Below are positions 1 to 7,728 of a stretch of DNA of 64,000 nt, piece by piece (position 1 is the stretch's first letter; the number at the start of each line of letters is the position of its first letter). Position numbers and translations under genes: made by a program. The notes beneath the pieces are model-generated. The model saw only the letters and a list, made by a program, of their open reading frames with translations. It searched no databases and was not told the DNA's origin. The stretch is from Gammaproteobacteria bacterium 50_400_T64 (lineage in GTDB: Bacteria; Pseudomonadota; Gammaproteobacteria; Pseudomonadales; Porticoccaceae): NCBI GenBank assembly GCA_002162755.1, contig MAAS01000029.1, positions 285,033 to 349,032 on the forward strand, in the 5' to 3' direction.

Positions 1-2788
1 CGCAAAGCTCTTTAAACCCTACGCTAGCAAGGTAAAAAATGGAGTCGGTCGTTTTGCCGGTTTTTACGTCGCTAGACTGCTCTGTTTCTGTTTTTCTAAA
101 TCCGAGTCTATCCATGGTGCGGGGCGCGTGATCGTCGGTGCTGGCGTCTGAGCCGGGCCATCGAGTAAACCGTGATTCTCCGTATTTAATAAACTGTAGG
201 CGCAAGTGGTCGAGAATCTGTGTGTTTTCAAGGCCACCCGTACCACCACGAAGGTCGGCCCAGGCATAAAAGCAGGTTTTTGCAGCGCTGGTGGCCCAGC
301 CCTTTTGCCAGCCCGTAATGCCTTCCTGTGTGGCGTATTCGCCCGCCGCTGCGACCAGCGCGAACTTGTCCGCAGCCCTGTCAGCATGGCCCCCTGATTT
401 AATACCTACCTGCTTTTTAAAATATTCCCTGTATTCAGTAATGTATTTCACCATATCACCGCGTTTATTATGGCCTGCAATACTCTGAATAAAGGTTAAA
501 AAAGCGGTGCCGTGCTGCTTAACGGCCTCAGCTTCCAGGTGGTCGCCAAGCGCAGCGCCCCCGGCAAAGCCCTTGCTCGACTCATGTACGCCAAGCAGCT
601 CTGCCGTGGCTGTGTCGCTGTGGGGAATCGCCGGTATTGATAGTAGCCGCGCTTCCATGCCTGCTTTGGGTTTTTTCTTGGCTTCGGCCATGTGCTCAGC
701 CAGCGTGTGTTCACCAAAAGAGAGAAGCACAAGCCGCCATTGGTGCTTAACCTTGCTCGCAGTTCCATTTTCTTGTGACCTCATTTTGCCCAGCCCATTA
801 CCGATAAGGTATATCGCCTCGCCAGCAATGCGTGGGTCTATCTGGCTGATTTCATCGAGAATTAACAGTACATCGTTGTGCTCTGCGGCCACGGCCTCAA
901 GAGCGTTATCAGTTGTCCGCCACATTTTGCGATACTTCTCGGGGTGGCCATAGACCGATGCCGCAACCTTCGAGATGACCGACTTCCCCCTTCCAGAAGG
1001 CCCGACAAAGTGAAAGCCGCAAGTTTCTGAGCCGATAATATCCAGCAGCGGCGCAGCAAAAGCGGCGCAGATAGCAAAGGTAAGACGGCTATTATCAACA
1101 GCATAAAAAGCCACATTGTCGCGCCATTGGTCAAGGGTGCCGTTTTGGCTGATTTTGCAGTGTGCTGGCGAACCGCTGTAATACTGTAAAGTCTCTGACG
1201 TTTTACCAATCACTTGAGCCGGTGTCATGAAGGCATCGCCATGCCAGCCCAGGTTCTCCACCAGGCGAATGCGTCGGGTTGTGGCGTGGTCGTTAATATA
1301 TGTTGTTAATTGCTTTTTAGGTTCTCGCCCGGATAGCAGGTGATACCCCTTAAAAGCCAAACCGCGTAATAGCTCATTATTTTGGTCTGTCACCAGCAGA
1401 GATGCAGGAATATTCCACTCTTTTGACTCGCCGTCGAAGTCATCAAAAGAAACTAACAATCCCCAGGAATCGCCCTGCTGATTTCTTGAGCGCCCAAGCA
1501 CATCAAGCCTACCCCCCATACGGCGATAAGCGTCCGCTTTGGAATCAAAATAGAATAAGCCTTCTTTTGTAGACTTAAATCTATCAACGTCCTGTTCGTC
1601 AGGTTTTGAATCTGCCAGTTTACGTTGCTCGCCTTTATCCTGCCTGCCTTGAGGTAGGGCATCACCAATAAGCCCCTTGTTGACCAGCAAGGCGATGTGA
1701 TCCGCCGTCCAGCCCATAGCCAGGGCGTCGGCTGCGTCGGCTTTTACTGGCCAGCCTTTGGCGTTGCTTTCGGTTTTTCCCAGGCTTGCCTTGTCATCAT
1801 CCCGGCTTGGCGAATACTGCTCAAATAAAGCAATATTAATAATGGCCAGGCTTTTTACTGCCTGTTTTTGTAGCTGTTCTGCCAGCGGTGTCACGCTGTC
1901 CCGGCCCGCTTTGTCATTATCGGGCCAGTACCACACCTCCCGCCCGCGCAGGGGTGAAAAGTCAGCTTTGCCAATGGCCTTTGACCCACTGAGCCAGGTC
2001 ATCGCTACCGCATTGGGGAATAACAGTTGTGCCGCATCGGCGGCTTTCTCGCCTTCGGTCAAAATAATAGGGGCTGTCACCACCCCCGTAGCCAGGCAAT
2101 CCAGCCGATAGAGCGGGCCTTTTTGTGCTGGCTGTTTCCAGCTCCAGGCCGGGGGCTTGCCGTTTTCAGCGCCGTAGGTGAGCGGCCTGTATTCCTTTTT
2201 CCGCCCGCCGTTTTTTGCAATGTCAAAGCGCAGAACTTTAAGCGAGAGAAGGCCATTTGCATCGAGGTATTCCCACGTTTGAGAAGGCTGCCCCAGTGTA
2301 GGGTGAAGAGCTGGGCAATCCCTTAGCGCCGGATCTGGAACGGGGACGATAGATTGCCACCCGTTCGCGCTTTTACTCCGTGGCTTGTTCAGCATGGACT
2401 GAGGGCGGGGTGCGCTTGTGGCTTTAGGCCGGGGCAACTGACTCCCGGCTGGTTTTGGCCCTGCTTTAGTGGCGCTGTTCTCGCCTGTTTCGGTAATGCC
2501 CAGAAAATTAGCGAGGTTTTTACAAGCTTCCCCTTGAGTGATTCCGTCGATGTAAGCCACAAGCGAAACAAGATCGCCGCCTTTGTCATCGGTGGAAAAG
2601 TCCGCCCACTGCCCGGTATTCATGTTGATTGAAAAGCTGCCACTGCTCTGGTCTGAGCGGGTAGGGTTCAGCGCTACGTATTCATGCCCCTGACGCTTGC
2701 CATCGCCTACCCAGGCAGAGAGAACGGCGTCAATGCTGCCCAGGGCAAGTGAGGCAACCTGTTTAAAATCCAGTTTATTAATGGTCAT
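1..2788 (-). CDS. Toprim/DUF927 primase-helicase-like protein (partial, runs off left edge)
   Basis: One frame stays open on the minus strand from an ATG at 2788 to the window edge, giving at least 929 residues. The N-terminal ~90 residues resemble the primase zinc-binding region (GSFSINMNTGQWADF, then GGDLVSLVAYI) but lack the cysteines. A Toprim-like region follows, with TEGEKAADA near residue 244 and WPDNDKAG near 289. Around residue 600 there is a Walker A (GPSGRGKS) and near 640 a Walker B (LLILDEIS), in the context of the DUF927 family. Such proteins are typical of integrative elements and are thought to replicate them. The start overlaps the preceding gene by 11 nt and has a GAGGTG ribosome site. 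The C-terminus is missing only because the window ends. Confidence 0.85.
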   Translation of the reverse strand, partial: MTINKLDFKQVASLALGSIDAVLSAWVGDGKRQGHEYVALNPTRSDQSSGSFSINMNTGQWADFSTDDKGGDLVSLVAYIDGITQGEACKNLANFLGITETGENSATKAGPKPAGSQLPRPKATSAPRPQSMLNKPRSKSANGWQSIVPVPDPALRDCPALHPTLGQPSQTWEYLDANGLLSLKVLRFDIAKNGGRKKEYRPLTYGAENGKPPAWSWKQPAQKGPLYRLDCLATGVVTAPIILTEGEKAADAAQLLFPNAVAMTWLSGSKAIGKADFSPLRGREVWYWPDNDKAGRDSVTPLAEQLQKQAVKSLAIINIALFEQYSPSRDDDKASLGKTESNAKGWPVKADAADALAMGWTADHIALLVNKGLIGDALPQGRQDKGEQRKLADSKPDEQDVDRFKSTKEGLFYFDSKADAYRRMGGRLDVLGRSRNQQGDSWGLLVSFDDFDGESKEWNIPASLLVTDQNNELLRGLAFKGYHLLSGREPKKQLTTYINDHATTRRIRLVENLGWHGDAFMTPAQVIGKTSETLQYYSGSPAHCKISQNGTLDQWRDNVAFYAVDNSRLTFAICAAFAAPLLDIIGSETCGFHFVGPSGRGKSVISKVAASVYGHPEKYRKMWRTTDNALEAVAAEHNDVLLILDEISQIDPRIAGEAIYLIGNGLGKMRSQENGTASKVKHQWRLVLLSFGEHTLAEHMAEAKKKPKAGMEARLLSIPAIPHSDTATAELLGVHESSKGFAGGAALGDHLEAEAVKQHGTAFLTFIQSIAGHNKRGDMVKYITEYREYFKKQVGIKSGGHADRAADKFALVAAAGEYATQEGITGWQKGWATSAAKTCFYAWADLRGGTGGLENTQILDHLRLQFIKYGESRFTRWPGSDASTDDHAPRTMDRLGFRKTETEQSSDVKTGKTTDSIFYLASVGFKELC

Positions 2789-3353
2789 CGCTTACACCTC
2801 TTCCATCTTCGCCCCATCCCCCGGAAGGCGGGACAAAGGTGCGCTGCCACCCTTTAAAATCTGTCTCGCCAGGAGAAGGGAAGCCCCAGCCAGCGGATAG
2901 AAGCTCACGAAAAACAGCGAGTAGGCTGGCCTGTGTAAAAGGTAGCGTGTAACTCCCAGGGGGGTCGTCGTGCTTTACGAGGAGCGCGCTTGTATATCGC
3001 GCCATAGGCTTACTGACTGCCGCTGTAATGCTCGCAAGCTCTCCACAAGCAAGCCGCTGTAAAGCGTGCTGTGCTTTGTAATTGGAACCATCTTTTTTGA
3101 GCACAGGTGGCGGCTGTATGTATTTTAGTGCGGCCCGCATTTCTGATCGTGACGGTAATTCAAGAGATCGGCTAACCACTTTGATGGCTGCAAGTAGGGC
3201 CTCGTCCTCCGTATTTGTTTCGCCATATGGCGTTGGTTCAAGCCGGACTTGTAACGGCGTCCCTTCAGGATTGCCAAGGTGAGCTACCCTGAATAAAGCG
3301 TGATCGGGGTTTTTATCGTGGGAAAGATCGTGGTTTTTCATATGATTAAACAC
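2778..3353 (-). CDS. Unknown 191-aa element protein
   Basis: I do not recognise a family. The protein is soluble, with no signal or membrane segment, and mixed charge. The first codon is GTG at 3353, overlapping the upstream stop by 8 nt (GTGTTTAA). An ATG four codons later (3341) is a possible alternative. The gene ends 11 nt inside the DUF927 gene, so the two are probably translationally coupled. Position in the replication operon suggests a role in replication or its regulation; this is inference only. Confidence 0.65.
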   Translation of the reverse strand: MFNHMKNHDLSHDKNPDHALFRVAHLGNPEGTPLQVRLEPTPYGETNTEDEALLAAIKVVSRSLELPSRSEMRAALKYIQPPPVLKKDGSNYKAQHALQRLACGELASITAAVSKPMARYTSALLVKHDDPPGSYTLPFTQASLLAVFRELLSAGWGFPSPGETDFKGWQRTFVPPSGGWGEDGRGVSDDH

Positions 3354-3717
3354 CCTCCGGAGCTGGCAGGGAGGGCGGGTCTATGGCGCGACCTGTAAAC
3401 CCCCAGACGTCGCGCAATAACCAATAACACCTGTAGAGATTGCCTGGTGCTGGATCAATAGAATAGCGCTTGCAGCGAGTCTTTTTCTTGTCTTTGCCTC
3501 GCACTGTCTCCCACTCTCTTAAAATGCCGATACCGGACTTGTTGGCTAATTCGCTGACAGTGCTATTCAGTGCGTGATCGTGAACTTTCCGCTCTGCCTC
3601 AAAGCGGTTAAGGGTTCCGCCACAGGTAAGGAAATACAGAACATTCGCAATTTTAGGTGCGCCTCCATCAATACTTAAAGGCTCGGACAGGGCATGAAAA
3701 TCTTGAGGATTAATCAT
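3346..3717 (-). CDS. Unknown 123-aa element protein
   Basis: Small soluble protein with no family I can name. The middle part (residues ~45-80) is rich in Lys/Arg, with a RGKDKKKTRCKRY stretch that could bind nucleic acid, and the layout around it (SELANKSGIGILREWETV) resembles a winged-helix or helix-turn-helix fold; neither is proven. Its ATG overlaps the previous gene's stop by 8 nt (ATGATTAA) and its own stop overlaps the next start by 8 nt. This tight coupling supports it being a real gene of the replication operon. Confidence 0.6.
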   Translation of the reverse strand: MINPQDFHALSEPLSIDGGAPKIANVLYFLTCGGTLNRFEAERKVHDHALNSTVSELANKSGIGILREWETVRGKDKKKTRCKRYSIDPAPGNLYRCYWLLRDVWGFTGRAIDPPSLPAPEGV

Positions 3718-4012
3718 TTATTTCCACCACTTGATAGGCAGTTTCAAATTTCGAATTCAAGACAGTTAATTCAGAGTTTAATAGCCTTGTTTCCTCAATG
3801 GTGCCTGCAATAGCGCTTCTGTAATCAACCTCGACAACGCCTCCAGCGGTACGGCAAGGTTTTATGATTACGTCATGCCTGGAGGAGTTATTGCTATCGG
3901 CTGTGGTAGCCATCATTTGCTTTACTCGCGCATCCTCCGGGTCTCTGGCGTAAACAAGAACGCCTTCGTAACAGGGGAATAAATAATCAAAGCGGAAAAG
4001 TTTCATACTCAT
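3710..4012 (-). CDS. Unknown ~100-aa element protein, first gene of the replication operon
   Basis: Short soluble protein beginning MSMKLFRFDYLFPCYEG. I chose the ATG at 4012 because GTGGGGGC lies just upstream as a ribosome site; a GTG at 4024 would add four residues. The sequence mentions no known motif. The last coding bases overlap the next gene by 8 nt. It is the first of four head-to-tail overlapping genes leading to the DUF927 protein. Function unknown. Confidence 0.55.
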   Translation of the reverse strand: MSMKLFRFDYLFPCYEGVLVYARDPEDARVKQMMATTADSNNSSRHDVIIKPCRTAGGVVEVDYRSAIAGTIEETRLLNSELTVLNSKFETAYQVVEIND

Positions 4013-4131
4013 TTTTGCCCCCACATTAAAAGCCTGGCTAAAGTCACTTGCCGGCGGTGATTATTTGTATAATGGGGGCGCGTACAATATTTAGGGCTGG
4101 CCATTGGTTGGCCTATTTTTTTGTCCATGAT

Positions 4132-4353
4132 TTATGCCGCTCCCTGTTCGGCGAGCTTGAGAACGTCCTCGACTCGCCAGGCAGTTATTCTGGGGCCAAG
4201 GTTGCGAACGGGCTGGGGGTACCTACCGGATTTAACACCAGCCCACCAGGTACTACGGGAAACCGGAATAATAGCGGGTATTGGGGGTGATGCTTTGGGG
4301 TCGCCTACGATCTGGCGAATACGGAGAAGGCCTGTTTCTTGGAGTTGAATCAT
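4132..4353 (-). CDS. AlpA-like helix-turn-helix regulator
   Basis: A 73-aa protein with the AlpA/MerR-like DNA-binding layout: LLRIRQIVGD, a turn, VSRSTWWAGVKSGRYPQPV (recognition helix and wing), then ITAWRVEDVLKLAE. AlpA-type proteins in P4-like elements act as excisionase and/or activators of the integrase. Compared with the usual family there is an insertion rich in Pro/Ala (DPKASPPIPAII) before the recognition helix. It lies between the cargo gene and the replication operon. Role by family; target sites unproven, but the repeats upstream of the integrase gene are candidates. Confidence 0.8.
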   Translation of the reverse strand: MIQLQETGLLRIRQIVGDPKASPPIPAIIPVSRSTWWAGVKSGRYPQPVRNLGPRITAWRVEDVLKLAEQGAA

Positions 4354-4452
4354 GCTGTCGCTCTCTAATCTAAGTGAGCGGATAGGATGCGATGGAGTGC
4401 TAAATTAAAAAAGTATCCCTTGCGCGCTAAAACTGGTTTCTACGCGTAGGTC

Positions 4453-5865
4453 TTAATTATTTTTCTTTGGACGCCCCCCTTTCTTTCGCACTTCTTCTGG
4501 AGCAATCAGTTTTAGCCAGTCAGTTGCCTTTTGCTGGGTCGGCATTTCGCACCCTTCATACCTGGTGGCTTCGGTAAAGTCCTCAAGGCAATCTTTTAGG
4601 ATTTTTCTCGCCATTGTTGGCGGCCTTGTTCTAGCGGGCATCGTTCCGTTTTCTGTTTCTATTAGCCACAGATTTTTCCCGATCTTTAAAACCTCACCTT
4701 TCAGAGTGCCGTCTTCTTTTTTTGTGCGAGCCTTTCTTGCCTCTATCCCACCCTGTGAACGTGTGGATGACTGCACTTCGTCTTTTGATTGACTGATGAC
4801 TGATTCGACAATTTCTTTTAGAGTTTCATCCATAAGCCTTATTAGCTCGCTGCCTTCTTCAGTAACTAATTCGCTAGCAAGTAATACTCCAGCTAGCATC
4901 CCTACGGTTAGTGCTTTGTAAAGTGTTTCGCTTGCTTCCTCGCCGCGCTCAGGGTCGGAGAGTTCTTCGGTTTTTCTTTTGATTTCATTTAGAGCGTCAA
5001 TAGATTCCCGATTGCAATTTTCACCGGGCTCCACTCGTGAAAGAAGCTCTAAAAATGCGTCTGTTTTTGTTTGAGGGGGCAAGTCTTGGACATCTTTTGT
5101 AAAGGTATCCTGTAGGTCAGCAAGGGTTCCGTAGGCAGCCCCGGCAGTTAAATCAAGCCAGGCTGCCTTTGCCTTAAGCCCGAAAATTGCTTGGTCTGCC
5201 TCTTTGAAAAAAGACTGGTACTCGCCCATCACGGCAGCGACTGACGCGGCTACACCCGCATGAGGGAGGGCCAATTCACCGATAGACCCCAAGTCTGGTA
5301 AGTGGCCGTACTGATTTTTTAACATTTCGGAAATCGTTCGGCCCGTAGACTTGGAAAGAGCCAGCGCTGTTAATTCGCTTGCGTCACTAATGCTGGGGTG
5401 ACTTGCTAGGTATTCCTGTACTTGACTAGAGATGCCTTTGCCAATAGCTAAATCTATCAATGATGATTTACTTGATAGTCCAAGTGCTGATATTGCAGAA
5501 GATTGCTTTTTAATTAGGTCGGCGGTAATTTGACTTGTAGCGCGATCGCTTGTTGTCAGTCCACCAGCCCCGCTAATGTTGGGGATACTTGCTAGGCATT
5601 CTTGCACTCGGTCTGAGGTGCTTTTGCCAACAGCTAAATCTAGTGATGATAATGCGCCAGTTGCTCCAAGTGCTCCAAGTGCAGACAGGTCTGGAAGCCG
5701 CTCTTTTAATAAGTCGGCGGCGGGCTTACTTGCATTAAGGCTATGGGCTAATTGTTCGTCCGTTATCTTTACCTTAGGCAGAGTAGACATAGTTTTACTT
5801 TTACGATCAAAAACTAATCCAGACGGCTTTGTCGTGCCATCGCTTTTACCACCCTTTTTAGTCAT
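4453..5865 (-). CDS. Unknown 470-aa protein with internal repeats (element cargo)
   Basis: No family recognised. The start ATG at 5865 has an AGAAGGG ribosome site. Residues ~50-190 contain two to three degenerate ~65-residue repeats built around L(D)LA(V/I)GK.(T/I)S..VQE(C/Y)LAS.P.IS. These are also visible in the DNA at about 5390-5480 and 5560-5660. A moderately hydrophobic segment (KALTVGMLAGVLLASELV, residues ~315-332) could be a buried helix or one membrane segment. The tail is basic and ends in KKGGRPKKN, an AT-hook-like stretch. It sits between integrase and alpA, a slot that in P4-type elements often holds anti-phage or other cargo genes. A defence role is only a guess. Confidence 0.65.
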   Translation of the reverse strand: MTKKGGKSDGTTKPSGLVFDRKSKTMSTLPKVKITDEQLAHSLNASKPAADLLKERLPDLSALGALGATGALSSLDLAVGKSTSDRVQECLASIPNISGAGGLTTSDRATSQITADLIKKQSSAISALGLSSKSSLIDLAIGKGISSQVQEYLASHPSISDASELTALALSKSTGRTISEMLKNQYGHLPDLGSIGELALPHAGVAASVAAVMGEYQSFFKEADQAIFGLKAKAAWLDLTAGAAYGTLADLQDTFTKDVQDLPPQTKTDAFLELLSRVEPGENCNRESIDALNEIKRKTEELSDPERGEEASETLYKALTVGMLAGVLLASELVTEEGSELIRLMDETLKEIVESVISQSKDEVQSSTRSQGGIEARKARTKKEDGTLKGEVLKIGKNLWLIETENGTMPARTRPPTMARKILKDCLEDFTEATRYEGCEMPTQQKATDWLKLIAPEEVRKKGGRPKKNN

Positions 5866-6027
5866 TAATAACCCTTCTGCTTTGGTTGCTTGTCTCCACA
5901 GGTGGCAGCCTTTAGAGAGCTTTCAGCCCGATAGTTACGCTGCGCTTCTTGTGTTTATGCTTGAAGCAAAAGAAAGTCCAGCGCCGTTTTTTACCATGCA
6001 AAGCAGGATAGCACGGCCCGGTTTTTC

Positions 6028-6147
6028 TGTTCCCTTTCCTAAAGTATTCCCAAACTAAGAAATACCCCAAAAACTGAAAAGGGGAACAAATTATCCCAAT
6101 ATAATCAATAAGTTATGTGTGCTGTTCCCGTTGTTCCCACTGTTCCC
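6028..6147. repeat. TGTTCCC repeat cluster, possible iterons
   Basis: TGTTCCC occurs at 6028-6034, 6123-6129, 6132-6138 and 6141-6147, and in inverse orientation (GGGAACA) at 6082-6088. The last three direct copies are spaced exactly 9 bp. The stretch lies in the 310-bp gap between the cargo gene and the integrase stop codon. It resembles, in size and style, the short octamer iterons of phage P4. A role as replication origin or protein-binding site for the element is inference. Confidence 0.45.
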
Positions 6148-6176
6148 ATCGATTTAGAAGGGGGGTAGGGTAATAC

Positions 6177-7394
6177 TTAGTTTGCTGCGCGAAATGGCAC
6201 AACATTATTTAGACCAAGCCGCAGGCTATCCAAATAATCAGCCCAGGTTTGCATCATCTTTTTGCGTTGGCTTAGGTGTTTAGTTCGGTTGTAAGCTCTG
6301 CCATTTACATCCTTAACAGTATGAGCAAGCTGGTGTTCTATCCAGTCCACAGGGAAGTTCAATTGTTCGTCCAGCAGGGTGCGTGCCATTGCCCTAAATC
6401 CGTGAACGGTCATATCTTCATTGGTGTACCCCATCGTTCTTAGTGCTATACGTAGACCATTTTCAGAAAGCGGTTTTGACAGGCTTCTGGCGTTGGGGAA
6501 TACAAAGCGACCGCTGCCAGTGTGAAGCTGGATTTCTTTTAATATGCTTGTTGCCTGGTTGCTTAATGGAATGATTAAAGGTTCTCCCTTTTTCATCTTT
6601 TCGGCGGGTAGCTCTATTTGTTTTTCTTCCAGATCTACTTCCTGCCACTCAAGCTGACGCAGTTCTCCAGGACGGCAGAATATTAAAGGCGCAAGGCTAA
6701 GGGCTGCCATTACTACGGGGGTGGCCTGGTAAGAGTGAATAGCCAGCATGAGCTTGCCGACTTCTTTGGGTTCTATGATTGAAGCGTAGTGTTTTGTATT
6801 TCTAGTTTGCAGTGCGCCTTTAAGATCGGCGGTAGGGTCTCGCTCTGCTCTACCCGTGGCGACTGCGTAGCGGAATATCTGCCCGGCTGCCTGCTTTGCT
6901 TTATGGGCTGTTTCTATAGCCCCTCGACCTTCTATCTTACGGAGGGCTTGCAATACCTCCGGGGCCTTTATCTGGCTAATGGCGAGTTTCCCCAGAGCAG
7001 GGAATAAATCTTTCTCAAGAATCCTTGCTAATCGCCTGTCTCCGGTGGTGGACTTCGCCCCTCGTTTTTCTAGCCACTCTATAGCGACAACTTCAAAGCT
7101 ATTGGCGGCGGCTTCATTTTTGGCCAGCTTAAGGGATTTCTTGTGAGCCATCGGGTCGATACCTTCGGCTAACAAGGTACGGGCCTGGTCTCTGGCCTTT
7201 CTTGCGCTTGCTAGAGATACGTCAGGGTAAACACCAATAGCTAACAGCTTTTCTTTGCCGTCAATTCGGTACTTCATTCGCCAGTATTTACGCCCGTTTT
7301 TCTTGATTAGCAGGAACAGTCCTTTCTCATCAGAGAGCTTCCTGTCTTTATCGGTAGGCTTTGCTGTTTTTATCTTCGCGTCAGTCAGTGCCAT
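6177..7394 (-). CDS. int: Tyrosine recombinase/integrase, P4 type
   Basis: 405-aa integrase. The N-terminal DUF4102-type arm-binding domain is visible (MALTDAKIKTAKPTDKDRKL, then KGLFLLIKKNGRKYWRMKYR). A SAM-like core-binding domain follows (~100-190), then the catalytic domain with the first Arg in CRPGELRQLEW, HGFRAMARTLLDE, HQLAH and the nucleophile Tyr in NGRAYNRTKHL. All expected catalytic residues appear present. It catalyses site-specific integration and excision of the element. The gene lies close to the tRNA-Arg 3' end and is preceded by inverted GGGGGTAC repeats and 15-bp direct repeats that are candidate regulatory and arm-type sites. No strong ribosome site is visible before the ATG. 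Confidence 0.95.
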   Translation of the reverse strand: MALTDAKIKTAKPTDKDRKLSDEKGLFLLIKKNGRKYWRMKYRIDGKEKLLAIGVYPDVSLASARKARDQARTLLAEGIDPMAHKKSLKLAKNEAAANSFEVVAIEWLEKRGAKSTTGDRRLARILEKDLFPALGKLAISQIKAPEVLQALRKIEGRGAIETAHKAKQAAGQIFRYAVATGRAERDPTADLKGALQTRNTKHYASIIEPKEVGKLMLAIHSYQATPVVMAALSLAPLIFCRPGELRQLEWQEVDLEEKQIELPAEKMKKGEPLIIPLSNQATSILKEIQLHTGSGRFVFPNARSLSKPLSENGLRIALRTMGYTNEDMTVHGFRAMARTLLDEQLNFPVDWIEHQLAHTVKDVNGRAYNRTKHLSQRKKMMQTWADYLDSLRLGLNNVVPFRAAN

Positions 7395-7405
7395 GGCTAG
7401 TATTT

Positions 7406-7477
7406 GGGGGTACGTGTTTTCAAAACCTTGATGTACCCCCAGAAGTACCCCGCTTTAGTGTTGGATTAGGGGGTACA
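7406..7477. promoter_or_regulatory. GGGGGTAC inverted repeats upstream of the integrase gene
   Basis: GGGGGTAC at 7406-7413, GTACCCCC at 7433-7440, GTACCCC at 7445-7451 and GGGGGTACA at 7469-7477. The second and fourth form a perfect inverted pair (TGTACCCCC / GGGGGTACA). They span the region just upstream of the integrase start and could be operators for AlpA or the integrase itself. Confidence 0.5.
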
Positions 7478-7482
7478 TTATA

Positions 7483-7560
7483 GGACTGTATAGGATGAGC
7501 AGGCAATAAAAAACCCAGTAAATACTGGGCTTTGCGGGCTTTATTGGACTGTGTTGGATG
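7483..7560. repeat. 15-bp direct repeats, candidate integrase arm-type sites
   Basis: GGACTGTATAGGATG at 7483-7497 and GGACTGTGTTGGATG at 7546-7560 match at 13 of 15 positions. A partial third copy, GTGTTGGAT, lies at 7458-7466. They are between the integrase gene and the tRNA 3' end, where arm-binding sites are expected. Confidence 0.4.
7503..7529 (-). terminator. Rho-independent terminator behind tRNA-Arg
   Basis: Read on the minus strand, CCCAGTA-TT-TACTGGG (7514-7529) is followed by TTTTTTATT. It is placed to end the tRNA-Arg transcript. If integration occurs in the tRNA 3' end, this terminator belongs to the element. Confidence 0.6.
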
Positions 7561-7566
7561 TTGTGT

Positions 7567-7643
7567 TGGTGCCCCGGAGAGGATTCGAACCTCTGACCTG
7601 CCCCTTAGGAGGGGGCCGCGCTATCCAGCTGTGCCACCGGGGC
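7567..7643 (-). tRNA. tRNA-Arg (anticodon CCU)
   Basis: The minus strand gives acceptor arms GCCCCGG/CCGGGGC, discriminator A and an encoded CCA. The anticodon stem GCCCC/GGGGC encloses loop CTCCTAA, so the anticodon is CCT. The T loop GTTCGAATC is canonical. The 3' end faces the integrase gene and is the likely attachment site. Confidence 0.97.
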
Positions 7644-7728
7644 AGTTGATGCAGGCATCGTTTGTGCGATGGGCAGTTTAACGGCAGGGGGCGTGCTACT
7701 CAACAGAAATCAGGCCTGGTGCTTTTAT

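Larger units (their letters stand above)
1..7569. mobile_element. Integrative element in tRNA-Arg(CCU), left part outside the window
   Basis: All genes from the left edge to 7394 lie on the minus strand: a Toprim/DUF927 replication protein, three unknown small proteins, an AlpA-like regulator, an unknown 470-aa protein and a tyrosine recombinase. The recombinase gene starts about 170 bp from the 3' end of a tRNA-Arg gene at 7567-7643, the classic arrangement for P4-type integrases that use tRNA 3' ends. Beyond the tRNA the genes look chromosomal. The right boundary is therefore inferred to lie in the tRNA 3' part. The other end (a second copy of the tRNA 3' sequence) is not in the window, so the full size is unknown. 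Confidence 0.8.

Noticed and set aside
5576-6058. 160-aa open frame on the plus strand over the cargo gene start
   Set aside because: Overlaps the better supported 470-aa gene and its upstream region; no ribosome site or motif.
6123-6147. Short CRISPR-like repeats
   Set aside because: Period 9 bp with 7-bp units and no spacers; far too short for a CRISPR array.
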